Positions 24,685 through 35,370 are shown, numbered from the stretch's first letter. The stretch is DNA of 64,000 bases from Diplonema japonicum (GCA_964019335.1 OZ025676.1:248001-312000), one strand, 5' to 3'. Numbers and translations: made by a program. Notes: generated by a model from the letters alone, not told the origin.

Positions 24685-27600
24685 TTAAGAGTAACCAGGG
24701 TACGACGAGGGTGACGCACATGTGACGTGGCGTTTCCCTAAAAACCGCAAAGAATAGCCTTGTTTGCACACACAGGTCGATGTAAGGGTTGAATCCTCAA
24801 GCGCCATGCAGGTCCCCTTCCCTCCGCACAGCGTGACCGACGACGACGTGCCCGACCCTCCGTAGCATATGGTACCGCTGGGGACCTCGCACGCCAAGGC
24901 GATGGCCGCAGAGGAAGGTGTGCTGGAACAACGCCGCGAGGCAGGTCGTGCGACTCTCGTAGCACCTTGCCACGGGAAGGAAATGGTATAATTTGTTTTG
25001 CATCCAAAGAGCTCGATCTCCGACGCAGCAAGTACACGATACTGGCCACCGAAGACCACCTTCACAGCGCGAGTGTTTTCAGTACTGCACCTATCACGGA
25101 AAGCACCAAAAGATGAACCAAACACAGTCCTATTCGCGCACAACACCCATGACCCACGTCCATACAGCTCCGTTGACGCATAGACTTGGTACCCATCCAG
25201 TATGTTTGCAGCGTACGAAGATCCCTCTTCAGTGCTGTACACAACGATGGATGTCAGAGTGGTGGGGTGGTGCAGTTGGATGAGGATGTGTGGGTCGGTT
25301 TCGTTCCCGCTGACGCACCCCGTGCATGCTGCGGTGTATTTCGCGCCGTCAAAACACCCATCCACACCCCCACACCCATTCGACGAAAACCGCCTCCAGT
25401 CCGCGCTCACACGTCCCCACTGCGACGGATCGCTGCATTCCCCTTCCTCCCGTGTTAGGGAATAAAATGTGTACCCATCCTTCACCCAGCCTTTCGGACA
25501 CCCGCTGGCAGTCTTTTCCCAATAACACGTGGATTCTGTATTTGGATACGCAGGGTAGTACGTGCCGTAGGTGAAGTAGTAGCAGCCCGCCTTTTGCGCA
25601 CACAGATCGGAACACATCGACAACGACGCAACGTACCCTAGATACTCCCTGGCACTGGAGCACCTGTACCCAGCCTTAACTTCTGTGTACGAGTTGAGCG
25701 GTACATCTTCCGATATGCTTGCTGTGGTGGTAGGGAGGGTCATAGTCCAGGTGTCGGTTGCAGTGGGAAGAGTTAGGGTTATCGAAAAGGTGTCACTGAG
25801 AGAGTGTGTCTGCGTGAGCGAAGCGGTCTCACTCCGCGTAGGTAGTGTGAGCGAGATGGTTTCGCTCAACGACAGAGTGTCCGACAGGGTTGTGGTCATC
25901 GTCCGCAGTGAGAGCGAAAATGTGAAGGTAGTTGTTTGTGTTAAGGTAGCTGTACCCGTGGGTAGAGAGAGCGTCGTTGTGTCTGTCTCAGTCAGCGTGA
26001 CCGTCTCTGTGGCTGTCGGCATGGTCGCGGTGCCAGTGAGCGTGTCTGTCACCGTCAGCGTTTGCGTCACCGTTGGTAACGACAAGGAGAGCGTCTCTGT
26101 GGCAGTAGCCGATTCTGAAGCCGAATGTGTTTGAGTGAAAGTGCCACTGGGAAGTGTAAAGGTAAATGTAAGGGAGTCTGACTCTGTAAGGGAGAACGTG
26201 AACGTTGTAGTCAACGAGTATGTTGGCGTCAACGTGTAGGAGGCGGTGGCCAACGACAGGGTGCGCGTTATGGAGGGAGTGTACGTGTGAGACCAGGTTT
26301 CTGTGTGACTGATGCTGTGCGTGTCCGACAAGGAGTAGGTTTCAGTGCTGCTGTGCGTCTCCGAGTGGGAGAAGGTTGCGGATAAAGTTTCACTGAACGT
26401 TTGCGACTGCGAAAACGTTTGCGACTGGGACTGCGACATCGACAGGGTATTAGAAAACGAAAAGGTGCTCGACAGAGATTCCGACATAGTCAAGGAGTGG
26501 GTAGCAGACATGGACAGTGTGAGTGACGCACTCAATGACAAAGACTGCGATTCAGTTAGGGATAACGACGTCGAGAGAGTTCCCGTGGGAAGGGTGATGG
26601 TTGTAGTCGCAGTCAGAGTTAACGACTCCGACGACGAGGCTGTGGGCAATGTAAGAGTCTCTGTCATAGTGCTGGTGGGCAAAGAGATTGTCTCTGTCGC
26701 CGACAGGGTCTCTGACAACGACGAGGTGCCAGTGGGCATGGTAATGGAGTACGTGCTGGTTAACGACTCAGATAATGACAGGGTTTCCGAAACAGACGAA
26801 GTACCTGTAGGTAGGGACACAGTCATGGTCTCCGTAGCTGTGTACGTCTCAGAGGCGGTCCCAGTGGGCAAGGTTACCGAGTACGTTGAAGTTTCGGTGA
26901 ACAAAGAGATTGTCGCTGTCTCAGACTGTGTAATCGTTGCAGAAGAAGTACTTGTAGGGAGCGAGATCGATACTGTATCTGATAGTGACTGGCTGGATGA
27001 AGCAGTCCCAGTAGGAATTGTCAGTGAAACTGTTTCAGATGAGGTCCCGGTGGGAAGAGAGATTGTGCTAGACAGCGTAGCAGTTGGGAGGCTCATCGAT
27101 ATAGTCTCCGATAACGACAGAGTCTCAGATGAGGTCCCAGTGGGAAGGGTAACCGTCTCAGAGGCGGTTCTGGTGAACAACGAGATTGTCGCGCTCTCCG
27201 ACTGCGTAATCGTTGCAGAAGAAGTACTCGTAGGGAGCGAGATCGATACTGTATCTGATAGTGACTGACTGGTTGAAGCAGTCCCAGTAGGAATTGTCAG
27301 TGAAACTGTTTCAGATGAGGTCCCGGTGGGAAGAGAGATTGTGCTGGATAGCGTTGCTGTAGGCAGACTGACTGAAATAGTTTCCGATAAAGATAAAGTC
27401 TCGGTTGCAGTCCCAGTGGGAAGGGTAACCGTCTCAGAGGCAGTTCCGGTGAACAAAGAGATTGTCGCTGTCTCAGACTGTGTAATCGTTGCAGAAGAAG
27501 TACTTGTAGGGAGCGAGATCGATACTGTATCTGATAGTGACTGGCTGGTTGAAGCAGTCCCAGTAGGAATTGTCAGTGAAACTGTTTCCGATAGGGACAG

Positions 27601-30252
27601 AGTCTCAGATGAAGTCCCAGTGGGAAGAGTAACAGTTTCAGAAGAAGTCACGGTGGGAAGAGTAATTGTTTCAGAAGCCGTCGCAGTGGGAAGGGTAATC
27701 GTTTCAGAAGAAGTCACAGTGGGAAGAGTCACTGTTTCTGATGAAGTCCCGGTAGGAAGAGTAATCGTTTCAGAAGCCGTCCCAGTGGGAAGAGTAACCG
27801 TTTCAGAAGCCGTCGCAGTGGGAAGGGTAACTGTTTCAGATGAAGTTTCGGTGGGAAGAGTAATCGTTTCAGAAGCCGTTCCGGTAGGAAGAGTAATCGT
27901 TTCAGAAGAAGTCACGGTGGGAAGAGTAATTGTTTCAGAAGCCGTCGCGGTGGGTAAGGTAACCGTTTCAGAAGCCGTACTGGTGGGAAGGGTAATCGTT
28001 TCAGAAGCCGTACTGGTGGGAAGAGTAACCGTTTCAGAAGCCGTCCCAGTGGGAAGAGTAACCGTTTCAGATAAAGTCCCAGTTGGAAGGGTTACCGTTT
28101 CAGAAGAGGTCTCAGTTGGAAAAGTAACAGTTTCAGAAGCCGTTTCAGTCGGAAGAGTAACCGTTTCAGATGAAGTCACGGTGGGAAGAGTAATTGTCTC
28201 AGAAGCCGTCGCAGTAGGAAGAGTAATCGTTTCAGAAGCTGTTCCGGTGGGAAGTGTAACCGTTTCAGAAGCCGTCACAGTGGGAAGGGTAACCGTTTGA
28301 GATAAAGTTCCGGTGGGAAGAGTAATTGTTTCAGAAGCGGTTCCGGTGGGAAGGGTAACCGTTTCAGATGAAGTCACGGTGGGAAGAGTAATCGTTTCAG
28401 AAGCTGTCCCAGTGGGTAAGGTAACCGTTTCAGAAGAAGTCACAGTGGGAATAGTTACCGTTTCAGAAGCCGTTGCAGTGGGAAGAGTAACAGTTTGAGA
28501 AGCTGTCCCAGTGGGAAGGGTAACCGTTTCAGAAGAAGTCACAGTGGGAAGAGTAATTGTTTCAGAAGCCGTCGCAGTAGGAAGAGTCACCGTTTCAGAA
28601 GAAGTCCTAGTAGGAAGGGTAATAGTTTCAGAAGCTGTTCCGGTGGGAAGAGTAATTGTTTCAGAAGCCGTCCCAGTGGGAAGAGTAATCGTTTCAGAAG
28701 AAGTCACGGTGGGAAGAGTTACCGTTTCAGAAGCCGTCCTGGTGGGAAGGGTAACTGTTTCAGTAGAAGTCACGGTGGGAAGAGTAATCGTTTCAGAAGC
28801 GGTTCCGGTGGGAAGGGTAACCGTTTCAGATGAAGTCACAGTGGGAAGAGTAATTGTTTCAGAAGCCGTCGCGGTGGGTAAGGTAACTGTTTCAGAAGAA
28901 GTGGCAGTGAGAAGAGTAATCGTTTCAGAAGCTGTCCCAGTGGGTAAGGTAACCGTTTCAGAAGAAGTCCTAGTAGGAAGGGTAATAGTTTCAGAAGCTG
29001 TTCCGGTGGGAAGTGTAATTGTTTCAGAAGCCGTCCTGGTGGGAAGGGTAACTGTTTCAGTAGAAGTCACGGTGGGAAGAGTAATCGTTTCAGAAGCCGT
29101 TCCGGTGGGAAGGGTAACAGTTTCAGATGAAGTCACGGTGGGAAGAGTAATTGTTTCAGAAGCCGTCGCGGTGGGTAAGGTAACTGTCTCAGAAGAAGTC
29201 GCAGTGAGAAGAGTAATCGTTTCAGAAGCTGTTCCGGTGGGAAGGGTAACAGTTTCAGATGAAGTCCCAGTAGGAAGAGTAATCGTTTCAGAATCCGTCC
29301 CAGTGGGAAGAGTAACCGTTTCAGAAGCCGTTCCGGTGGGAAGAGTAACCGTTTCAGATGAAGTCTCGGTGGGAAGAGTAATTGTTTCAGAAGCCGTCGC
29401 GGTGGGCAGGGTAACAGTTTCAGAAGCCGTCCCAGTAGGAAGGGTAATCGTTTCAGAAGCCGTCCCAGTGGGAAGAGTAATCGTTTCAGAAGCCGTTCCG
29501 GTGGGAAGTGTAACTGTTTTAGATGACGTCTCGGTGGGAAGGGTAATTGTTTCTGAAGCCGTCGCGGTGGGCAGGGTAACAGTTTCAGAAGCCGTCAGAG
29601 TAGGAAGGGTAATCGTTTCAGAAGAAGTCACAGTGGGAAGAGTAATCGTTTCAGAAGCCGTTCCGGTGGGAAGGGTAACCGTTTCAGATGAAGTCACGGT
29701 GGGAAGAGTAACAGTTTCAGAAGCCGTCGTGGTGGGTAAGGTAACCGTTTCAGAAGAAGTCACAGTGGGAAGAGTTATCGTTTCAGAAGCCGTTCCGGTG
29801 GGAAGAGTAATTGTTTCAGATGAAGTCTCGGTGGGAAGAGTAATCGTTTCAGAAGCCGTCGCGGTGAGCAGGGTAACAGTTTCAGATGCCGTCGCGGTGG
29901 GAAGAGTAATCGTTTCAGAAGAAGTCACAGTGGGAAGAGTTATCGTTTCAGAAGCCGTCGCAGTGGGGAGGGTAATCGTTTCAGAAGCCGTCGCTGTGGG
30001 AAGAGTAATTGTTTCAGAAGCTGTCCCAGTGGGAAGGGTAACCGTTTCAGATGAAGTCATGGTGGGAAGAGTAACAGTTTCAGAAGAAGTACTTGTAGGG
30101 AGCGAGAATGACATTGAAACGGTTGGAAGTGTCACTGTAATCGTTTGGGTCGCTGAAGGCAACGAAATAGTGATAGTCTCGGTCATGGTCGGGGTGTTAA
30201 GGCCAGCAGCCCCCGCCAAGACCAGCACACCCGCTACAAAGCGGGCGAACAT
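24685..30252 (-). CDS. Giant secreted Ser/Thr-rich repeat (mucin-like) protein with C-terminal Cys-rich domains
   Basis: 1855 residues, single open frame. A clear signal peptide (MFARFVAGVLVLAGAAG) precedes about 1300-1500 residues built from SETITLPTGTA-like 11-mers, then longer S/T-rich units. The C-terminal ~330 residues are globular. A PAN/apple-like Cys-rich region (YRCSSAREYLGYVASLSMCS, CAQKAGCYYFTYG) is followed by a discoidin-like segment (DPHILIQLHHPTTLTSIVVY ... VLAASEIELFGC) and an EGF-like motif (CGGKGTCMALE ... CVCKQGYS). No terminal membrane anchor is visible, so it is probably secreted or held at the surface by binding. The repeats are candidates for heavy O-glycosylation. Likely role: adhesion or cell coat; family not named. 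Confidence 0.82.
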   Translation of the reverse strand: MFARFVAGVLVLAGAAGLNTPTMTETITISLPSATQTITVTLPTVSMSFSLPTSTSSETVTLPTMTSSETVTLPTGTASETITLPTATASETITLPTATASETITLPTVTSSETITLPTATASETVTLLTATASETITLPTETSSETITLPTGTASETITLPTVTSSETVTLPTTTASETVTLPTVTSSETVTLPTGTASETITLPTVTSSETITLPTLTASETVTLPTATASETITLPTETSSKTVTLPTGTASETITLPTGTASETITLPTGTASETVTLPTATASETITLPTETSSETVTLPTGTASETVTLPTGTDSETITLPTGTSSETVTLPTGTASETITLLTATSSETVTLPTATASETITLPTVTSSETVTLPTGTASETITLPTVTSTETVTLPTRTASETITLPTGTASETITLPTRTSSETVTLPTGTASETITLLTATSSETVTLPTATASETITLPTVTSSETVTLPTGTASETITLPTVTSTETVTLPTRTASETVTLPTVTSSETITLPTGTASETITLPTGTASETITLPTRTSSETVTLPTATASETITLPTVTSSETVTLPTGTASQTVTLPTATASETVTIPTVTSSETVTLPTGTASETITLPTVTSSETVTLPTGTASETITLPTGTLSQTVTLPTVTASETVTLPTGTASETITLPTATASETITLPTVTSSETVTLPTETASETVTFPTETSSETVTLPTGTLSETVTLPTGTASETVTLPTSTASETITLPTSTASETVTLPTATASETITLPTVTSSETITLPTGTASETITLPTETSSETVTLPTATASETVTLPTGTASETITLPTGTSSETVTLPTVTSSETITLPTATASETITLPTVTSSETVTLPTGTSSETLSLSETVSLTIPTGTASTSQSLSDTVSISLPTSTSSATITQSETATISLFTGTASETVTLPTGTATETLSLSETISVSLPTATLSSTISLPTGTSSETVSLTIPTGTASTSQSLSDTVSISLPTSTSSATITQSESATISLFTRTASETVTLPTGTSSETLSLSETISMSLPTATLSSTISLPTGTSSETVSLTIPTGTASSSQSLSDTVSISLPTSTSSATITQSETATISLFTETSTYSVTLPTGTASETYTATETMTVSLPTGTSSVSETLSLSESLTSTYSITMPTGTSSLSETLSATETISLPTSTMTETLTLPTASSSESLTLTATTTITLPTGTLSTSLSLTESQSLSLSASLTLSMSATHSLTMSESLSSTFSFSNTLSMSQSQSQTFSQSQTFSETLSATFSHSETHSSTETYSLSDTHSISHTETWSHTYTPSITRTLSLATASYTLTPTYSLTTTFTFSLTESDSLTFTFTLPSGTFTQTHSASESATATETLSLSLPTVTQTLTVTDTLTGTATMPTATETVTLTETDTTTLSLPTGTATLTQTTTFTFSLSLRTMTTTLSDTLSLSETISLTLPTRSETASLTQTHSLSDTFSITLTLPTATDTWTMTLPTTTASISEDVPLNSYTEVKAGYRCSSAREYLGYVASLSMCSDLCAQKAGCYYFTYGTYYPAYPNTESTCYWEKTASGCPKGWVKDGYTFYSLTREEGECSDPSQWGRVSADWRRFSSNGCGGVDGCFDGAKYTAACTGCVSGNETDPHILIQLHHPTTLTSIVVYSTEEGSSYAANILDGYQVYASTELYGRGSWVLCANRTVFGSSFGAFRDRCSTENTRAVKVVFGGQYRVLAASEIELFGCKTNYTISFPWQGATRVARPASRRCSSTPSSAAIALACEVPSGTICYGGSGTSSSVTLCGGKGTCMALEDSTLTSTCVCKQGYSLRFLGKRHVTCASPSSYPGYS
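26890..27600 (-). repeat. Higher-order repeat of about 280 bp, three copies
   Basis: The segment containing GAGCGAGATCGATACTGTAT recurs near 26960, 27237 and 27515. It encodes a longer unit (TIPTGTASTSQSLSDTVSIS, LPTSTSSATITQSETATISL) in the mucin-like protein, next to the 11-mers. Confidence 0.85.
27610..30130 (-). repeat. 33-bp minisatellite coding for 11-residue repeats
   Basis: About 75 near-perfect 33-bp units inside the mucin-like gene, each coding for a variant of SETVTLPTGTA. Variation is mainly at the third from last position (G, A, V or E) and at synonymous sites. The unit length keeps the frame whatever the copy number. Confidence 0.93.
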
Positions 30253-30746
30253 ATTGCACCCACCTGTATCTGTGGCGAGGCGCTGGAACGAGAAAAAAAA
30301 AAAGCAGAAGGGATAACGTTGCCTTTTGTAAAAGGAGAATATAACAGGGAAGCACCCTAATACCGCTGCTGGATGAGCGTGTTACAGTTTAAAAAAAAAA
30401 AAAAAAAAAAAAAGAGGAATGGGGAACAAGAAACGATACTAATCGGGAAACGAGGAGAGGGGAAGAAGAAAAAAAAAAGAAAAAAAAAAGGATCAGGAGG
30501 CACATAGCGCAATGTCTCCTGCTTTTTTTTTTCTTCTTTTCTTTTTTTTTTTTAAAAAAAAATTCTCCCCTCTCTTTTTTGTATTCAGACAATTCCCAGT
30601 CTGAGAACGTATCCGGAAAAGAAAAAAAAAAAAGAGAAATATTCTGTGTCATAATAAAAGTGTACACTAAAAAATAAAGAAAAGAAGAAGAAGAAAAAAA
30701 AAAGCACAAGGGAAAGGGTTCTTTTTCTTTTTCGGGTCGTCCCTTT
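30253..30746. other. Low-complexity spacer
   Basis: Purine-rich, with A runs at 30391-30412. No gene recognised. Confidence 0.65.
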
Positions 30747-32447
30747 TCAGTCAAGCCCAATCGCCTCGAGCCCCACCACAAGGGCGAGAGACAGCGGAAA
30801 CAGCAACAAAACAACAGGCGCTTGCCACGAGGGATGGAAGGTCTGCTGAGAGAAGAGGAACATTACAAGCTCGATAACAACGATGGCAGAAGTCTCCGCG
30901 GTAAACTCCCAAAGAAGAGTTTTAGAGTAAATAAGGTACAAGAAAATGGCAAGACAGAATGTATTGTTCATGCAGGCAGCCCCAATAAGGGTTGACAGGG
31001 AAATTGTGAATGTGTTTTCCGTCTTCTTAAGAGCATAGTTGTAGGCTGCGAGCAATTCAGAGGCATTGCTAGCAAGCGGCGCCATGATGAACGAGATGTA
31101 AAAGGGTGAAACACCAATCCTTGCACCAGTGTTGCTCAACACGCTGACCATTGGATCGCTGAAAATGAGCACCATAGCAGTCCCCACAGCCATCATGGAA
31201 CACGCGCGTTTCCAAATCGCAGCCTGTTGTTGCTCCGAAGACATGTCCTTTAGGTCGTCAGGCATCTCATCCTCTCCACTGTCCTCACTGTCCTCTTCAT
31301 CGTATTTTCTTGAAGGCGATGCGGCAGAAGACATTGTAGGGGAACGGTGTTTCTGTTGTTCCAGGTACGTGTTCACACCCGATTCAAACTCGGTCCAGGT
31401 GATCCTCCCGTTCTGATCATGGTCCGCTTCTTTGATACACTTCACAAGCCCCACACCTTCGTGAAGGTCGTTCACAAGCAGCGACAGTTCGTCCTATTTT
31501 TTCTTTTTTTTTTTTTAGAAAAACAGTACCGCATCGATATCGTTGCTTCTGTCCTTGTCGTAGTGGTGGAAGTATCTCAAGAGGACCCGCTTCACATCAG
31601 CTTGAGACCTGCGTGACGTTTTGAAAAAAGAAAAGAAGAAACAAAAACAAAAAAAAAAAAAAAAAAAAAAAAAAAATGCATACGCAGTTTTGTGTAAATA
31701 TTCGATAGACATGAGCCCGTTGTTCATGGCTTTTTCTGCGATGTCGTTTCTGATGCGGTCTTTTGTTTCTTGCACCTCGACACCGCCGCCGCCAGCCAGC
31801 TGGTCGTAAAGGTAGACGAAAAACAGGAAGAGGGACATGACAAGGCCTGTGAGGGCCCAGGTCGATTCCTCAAGCGCGATTTTTTGAAGGCAGGCAACGT
31901 CGCCTGGGGCGCATCCGCAGTTTTCCACAACGCAGCCGAAGCGCAGGGAAGGGATCTGAATGACGAAGTAAGCGATCATTGTTGTAAACATGAACCACCC
32001 TCCACGGGCGATAGACTTGTTGCAGAAGGCACCGGTGGTGAACATTTGCGAGGAAAAGCTACCTTCGGACACCTTGGGCCTAACGGGTTTGCCATTTTTT
32101 ACGTTGACCCTGCCTGCAACGATGGCAAGAAACCAGGGGATGGTGAGCAACATAATGGTGCTTCCTGCCAGCGCGCCCACACCCACAGCCAGAGACTCCT
32201 GCGTCGCGCCTGAGAACAATATAATCGCACCATCGGGGACTGCTCCCAAGATGGGTAGCACTACTGACCCTACCAGGTCCTTTGCAGATGTTAGCAGCAA
32301 AAGCTCGCTTCCCTCTGAGATCATGTTGCTCGCGTTGAACAAAATGTACCCGTACACCGCACCAAGGAAGAGTACTTGGAACAGACCGTAATCGTCCTGG
32401 GGGAGCACCTCAGGCTCGATGAACAATTTTCCGAGCACTTCACCCAT
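30747..32447 (-). CDS. EF-hand Ca2+/cation antiporter (NCX/CAX superfamily, NCL-like), two introns
   Basis: Exons 32447-31684, 31608-31530 and 31493-30747 give 529 residues. Alpha-repeat 1 is SEGSELLLLTSAKDLVGSVV then LPILGAVPDGAIILFSGATQ. Alpha-repeat 2 is PLASNASELLAAYNYALKKT then LIGAACMNNTFCLAIFLYL. Both are typical of sodium/calcium and calcium/proton exchangers. Between them lie two EF-hand-like loops: DKDRSNDIDADEL and DHDQNGRITWTEF. The order TM half, EF-hands, TM half matches the plant NCL class. Intron 1 (31609-31683, 75 nt, GTATGC...GCAG) and intron 2 (31494-31529, 36 nt, GTACTG...ATAG, with an in-frame stop) interrupt the first EF-hand region; splicing restores it. Likely a calcium-regulated exchanger of an internal or plasma membrane. 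Confidence 0.9.
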
Positions 32448-32828
32448 ATTTCTTTTTTATTTATTTTTCACCCCCTTCGCTCCCTTTATTGGCGAGGCGG
32501 ATGGAAAGGAGATCTGAATGACGCCTTGGCCATGACAGCAAACCCGCGCCGAAGGTGACAAAGAAGAACCTCGTCGAAGATTTCGGTGAAAAGCCGCGCG
32601 ACCGCTCGGGTCTATCCACTGGGTCTTCAACGTGAAGATGCAGCGCGTTAGGACGTGTGTTACATACATTCCTCCGCGTGATTGAATACCAGAAAAGGGG
32701 TTTGCCCCTACCACCTGCTGCACTGGGCCGAGCCCAGGAACAAACCAAAGGTGCCCGAGGTCCTCTCGGATAATGGAAATCGAAAATAGGGAAGGGAACA
32801 AAAACAAAAATCGATCCATGTCAACAGA
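32448..32828. other. Spacer with a doubtful minus-strand ORF
   Basis: A 120-codon minus-strand frame (32457-32819) has gene-like base composition but no recognisable domain, and an overlapping frame is equally open. It could be 5' UTR or an upstream exon; I do not call a gene. Confidence 0.4.
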
Positions 32829-34934
32829 TCAGGCCACAGAGAACAAAGGGAGACAGCAGGTGTTGTCGCTGCTTATAATCGGTGTGAGGTACATAACTGT
32901 GACCCAGTTGTCGGCGTAAGCGTAGGTGTCGAGGCTTCTGTTCACGTCTTCAATATGGTCCGCAGGCTTGAGGAAATCGGTGTGTGAGAAGACACGTTCC
33001 AGGAACCTCTCAGCGTCAAGGATGGAGAGGAGGTGGGCTTTCTTTTGACGGCGATAATCCTCACCCGAGACCAGTACAGCTAGTGTGTCGTTAATCCATT
33101 CGCCGACTTTCTTCCTGCTGACGATCAGAATATCCGGGTTCTTGCTAGCGAAGGCAGTCTCCCGTCCCGCATCCGCCATCATTTCATACAGTGCTCTGTA
33201 CTTGTCTAACAGCAGCGACTGAACAAACTGTGTGAACGAAGTGTGACTCCTCGCTTTGGTCCCTAGAAGTGCCTTCAGGCTTACCATAGTGTCATTGCAC
33301 CCACGCAATTTGCTGAGAAGAACCTTCGCTTTGAGCAGCAGTTCGGGTTTGTGATTGCATATCTTTTCGATCAGCTGCCATACTGTTTTCCTGGCGACTC
33401 GCCCGTTCATGTTGCTTCCTACGAAAAAATCGCGTATGTTTTGTACCACGTTCTGCAGACGTATCGAGAGCACTGGGTACCCGTCTGCCGCCATCGCCAA
33501 CGCTTTGCAGTAAGGGTCGCAAGGGTACTGATCCGAGCAGCAAAGCAGTGTATACCCATACTGCACGGCCTCCTCTCCTGTGTACCGCATGCACAGGTAG
33601 CGGTGCACTAAGATGTCAAAGGGGACCCTTACCTCCCACATGCGGTGCTGTCCTGATATCTCCGCGCCGATGCTGAACAGCGCGTCCAGGCAGTTCCGTA
33701 CAAACAGCGATGCCTCGGATTGACTCTGTCGTGCGATTGTGATTTCTTCTTTACTCGTTTTCAAGTATGCCGGGACTTCCTCTCCATCGCCAAATGTACG
33801 CATGCTGAATTTCTTTTTCTCCGCAGGGGCCACTGTTTGTGGGTTGTTGTCATGCGCGATTATGTCCTGTAAACGCGCTATTTCGGCAGCCTGCAACTTC
33901 GTTTGCAGACCCAAACTCGATATTCTTTCCGTGTCCGTGGTGTCGTCACCCTTTGAAACGAGGGATGCGTTGAACTTTGCTGTGAGGGTTTTGTTCTCGT
34001 CTCTGGTTTCCATCAGGCGGTGCGTGCAGGTTTTTAACTCCTCGCGAAACAGGGCAGCTTGCCTGTGTATGTTCCTTGCTGCTTCGTGTTGGTCGGCCAT
34101 TTGTGCTTTGTATCGTGTGTGGGTGTCTTCCAGTTCATCGTTGGCGGCTGAGATCTTCTCGAGGAGCTTCTGCTTCTCCTCAGCGAGGGAGAGGTTCTTG
34201 CTGCGGAGGTCGTCGACGTCACCGGAGTTCGTGTTTTTTTGTTTTTCGTTGACGAGCTCTCTTGCCGTCCATGAGAGGCATTCTTGTAGGCGGGTGATCT
34301 CTGTTCTTGCATCTTCGAGCTGCGAGTAGCCGTGGGCAAAATCTTGTTTCATGCCTTCGAACTCTCGCTGCGCTTTTTCTATGGTTGCAAACGCACGGGT
34401 CTTGACACCCTCTCTCCAATCGGCTTCTCGTTTGCTGCTTTTGACCAGATCGTTAACAACAATCTGCATTTGTGCGGCCTTCTCGCCGTAGTCATCGGAA
34501 AAGTCGAAGATTGGCGGCTCCCTACCGCGCTTCTTCCAAACGGATCGGAAGAAAGAATGAAGCTTCAGCAGAATCCCGGTCAGCACCGGTGCGATTTCGG
34601 TGAGCCTTGCCAAAGCAAGTAGGTGCGACTCGTAACAATCCAGGACCAATGATTGTTCGATGTCACGGAGGTGCAGCAGGACCGGTTTGCCACACACGGC
34701 GATCTCTGGTTGTGGTGCCAAGTTGGTCAGCTGTGCTATTTTCAGCCCCGGTTTAATTGCTGCGCGCCTCAGCCTTTCCCCTGTGCTGCTTGCGGAAGTG
34801 ACTCTCTCCCTTTTGAACTCAATGCCTTGTGTCAGTCTTTGACTACCTGCACTTGTAATGGTCCTTTCCCATTTGTACCTTACTAAGCTACTATTGTCTT
34901 CGTGGGCTTTGGGCGGTTTTGGTGTATTCGTCAT
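32829..34934 (-). CDS. Coiled-coil protein of unknown function
   Basis: 701 residues from MTNTPKPPKAHEDNS. Residues about 1-170 are a soluble region (ESHLLALARLTEIAPVLTGI). Residues about 190-390 are strongly coiled-coil, rich in E, K, L and Q (LRSKNLSLAEEKQKLLEKIS, RNIHRQAALFREELKTC). The C-terminal ~300 residues are helical (ADGYPVLSIRLQNVVQNIRD, KARSHTSFTQFVQSLLLDKY). No enzymatic motif or membrane segment. Such architecture is common in flagellar and cytoskeletal proteins of protists; that role is inference. An upstream frame would add a Lys/Phe-rich stretch from a low-complexity leader, so the ATG at 34934 is preferred. Confidence 0.72.
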   Translation of the reverse strand: MTNTPKPPKAHEDNSSLVRYKWERTITSAGSQRLTQGIEFKRERVTSASSTGERLRRAAIKPGLKIAQLTNLAPQPEIAVCGKPVLLHLRDIEQSLVLDCYESHLLALARLTEIAPVLTGILLKLHSFFRSVWKKRGREPPIFDFSDDYGEKAAQMQIVVNDLVKSSKREADWREGVKTRAFATIEKAQREFEGMKQDFAHGYSQLEDARTEITRLQECLSWTARELVNEKQKNTNSGDVDDLRSKNLSLAEEKQKLLEKISAANDELEDTHTRYKAQMADQHEAARNIHRQAALFREELKTCTHRLMETRDENKTLTAKFNASLVSKGDDTTDTERISSLGLQTKLQAAEIARLQDIIAHDNNPQTVAPAEKKKFSMRTFGDGEEVPAYLKTSKEEITIARQSQSEASLFVRNCLDALFSIGAEISGQHRMWEVRVPFDILVHRYLCMRYTGEEAVQYGYTLLCCSDQYPCDPYCKALAMAADGYPVLSIRLQNVVQNIRDFFVGSNMNGRVARKTVWQLIEKICNHKPELLLKAKVLLSKLRGCNDTMVSLKALLGTKARSHTSFTQFVQSLLLDKYRALYEMMADAGRETAFASKNPDILIVSRKKVGEWINDTLAVLVSGEDYRRQKKAHLLSILDAERFLERVFSHTDFLKPADHIEDVNRSLDTYAYADNWVTVMYLTPIISSDNTCCLPLFSVA

Positions 34935-35370
34935 ATGAACACCTCCATTGCTTTTTTCCCGCTTTTTTTTTTCTTCTTTTTTTTTCTTCTTCTTTTTTTT
35001 GAGTGGGATCGAAAGAAGAAAGACTGAAAAAAAAAAAAAAAAAAAAAACACCGTTTTGTTTTTTTTTCCCCCACAGTATGTGAAGGTCAAGGTGATCGTT
35101 GAAGATATATGTCTCCCCCTTTTGTTTTGTTTAGACAAATTCTTGTTCTTCCAGAAGAGGAAAGGGGGGGGGGGGGCATTTCAATGAGAGCAGCAGCGGG
35201 TACAGGGGAAGGAATAAAAGAAGACGAGAAAAAAAAAATACCTTTACAAACAGATTAACGATTTGTCTTGGTTAACCTTTTGCAAGCTTGTTTTCATTCC
35301 TGCTCTCTCTCTTGAAATGTCCCCTTTTTTTGCGATAAAAAAAAAAGGAAAAAGAAAAAAAAAAAAATAT
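34935..35370. other. Low-complexity spacer
   Basis: T-rich and A-rich tracts with a G run near 35164. No gene seen. Confidence 0.6.

Noticed and set aside
28511-30316. 601-codon plus-strand ORF of VGRVTVSEAVP-like repeats
   Set aside because: It is exactly antisense to the 33-bp array of the mucin-like gene, which has a signal peptide and C-terminal domains; the antisense frame is open only because the repeat unit lacks stops.
32457-32819. 120-codon minus-strand ORF between exchanger and coiled-coil gene
   Set aside because: No recognisable domain, an overlapping frame is equally open, and composition is ambiguous.
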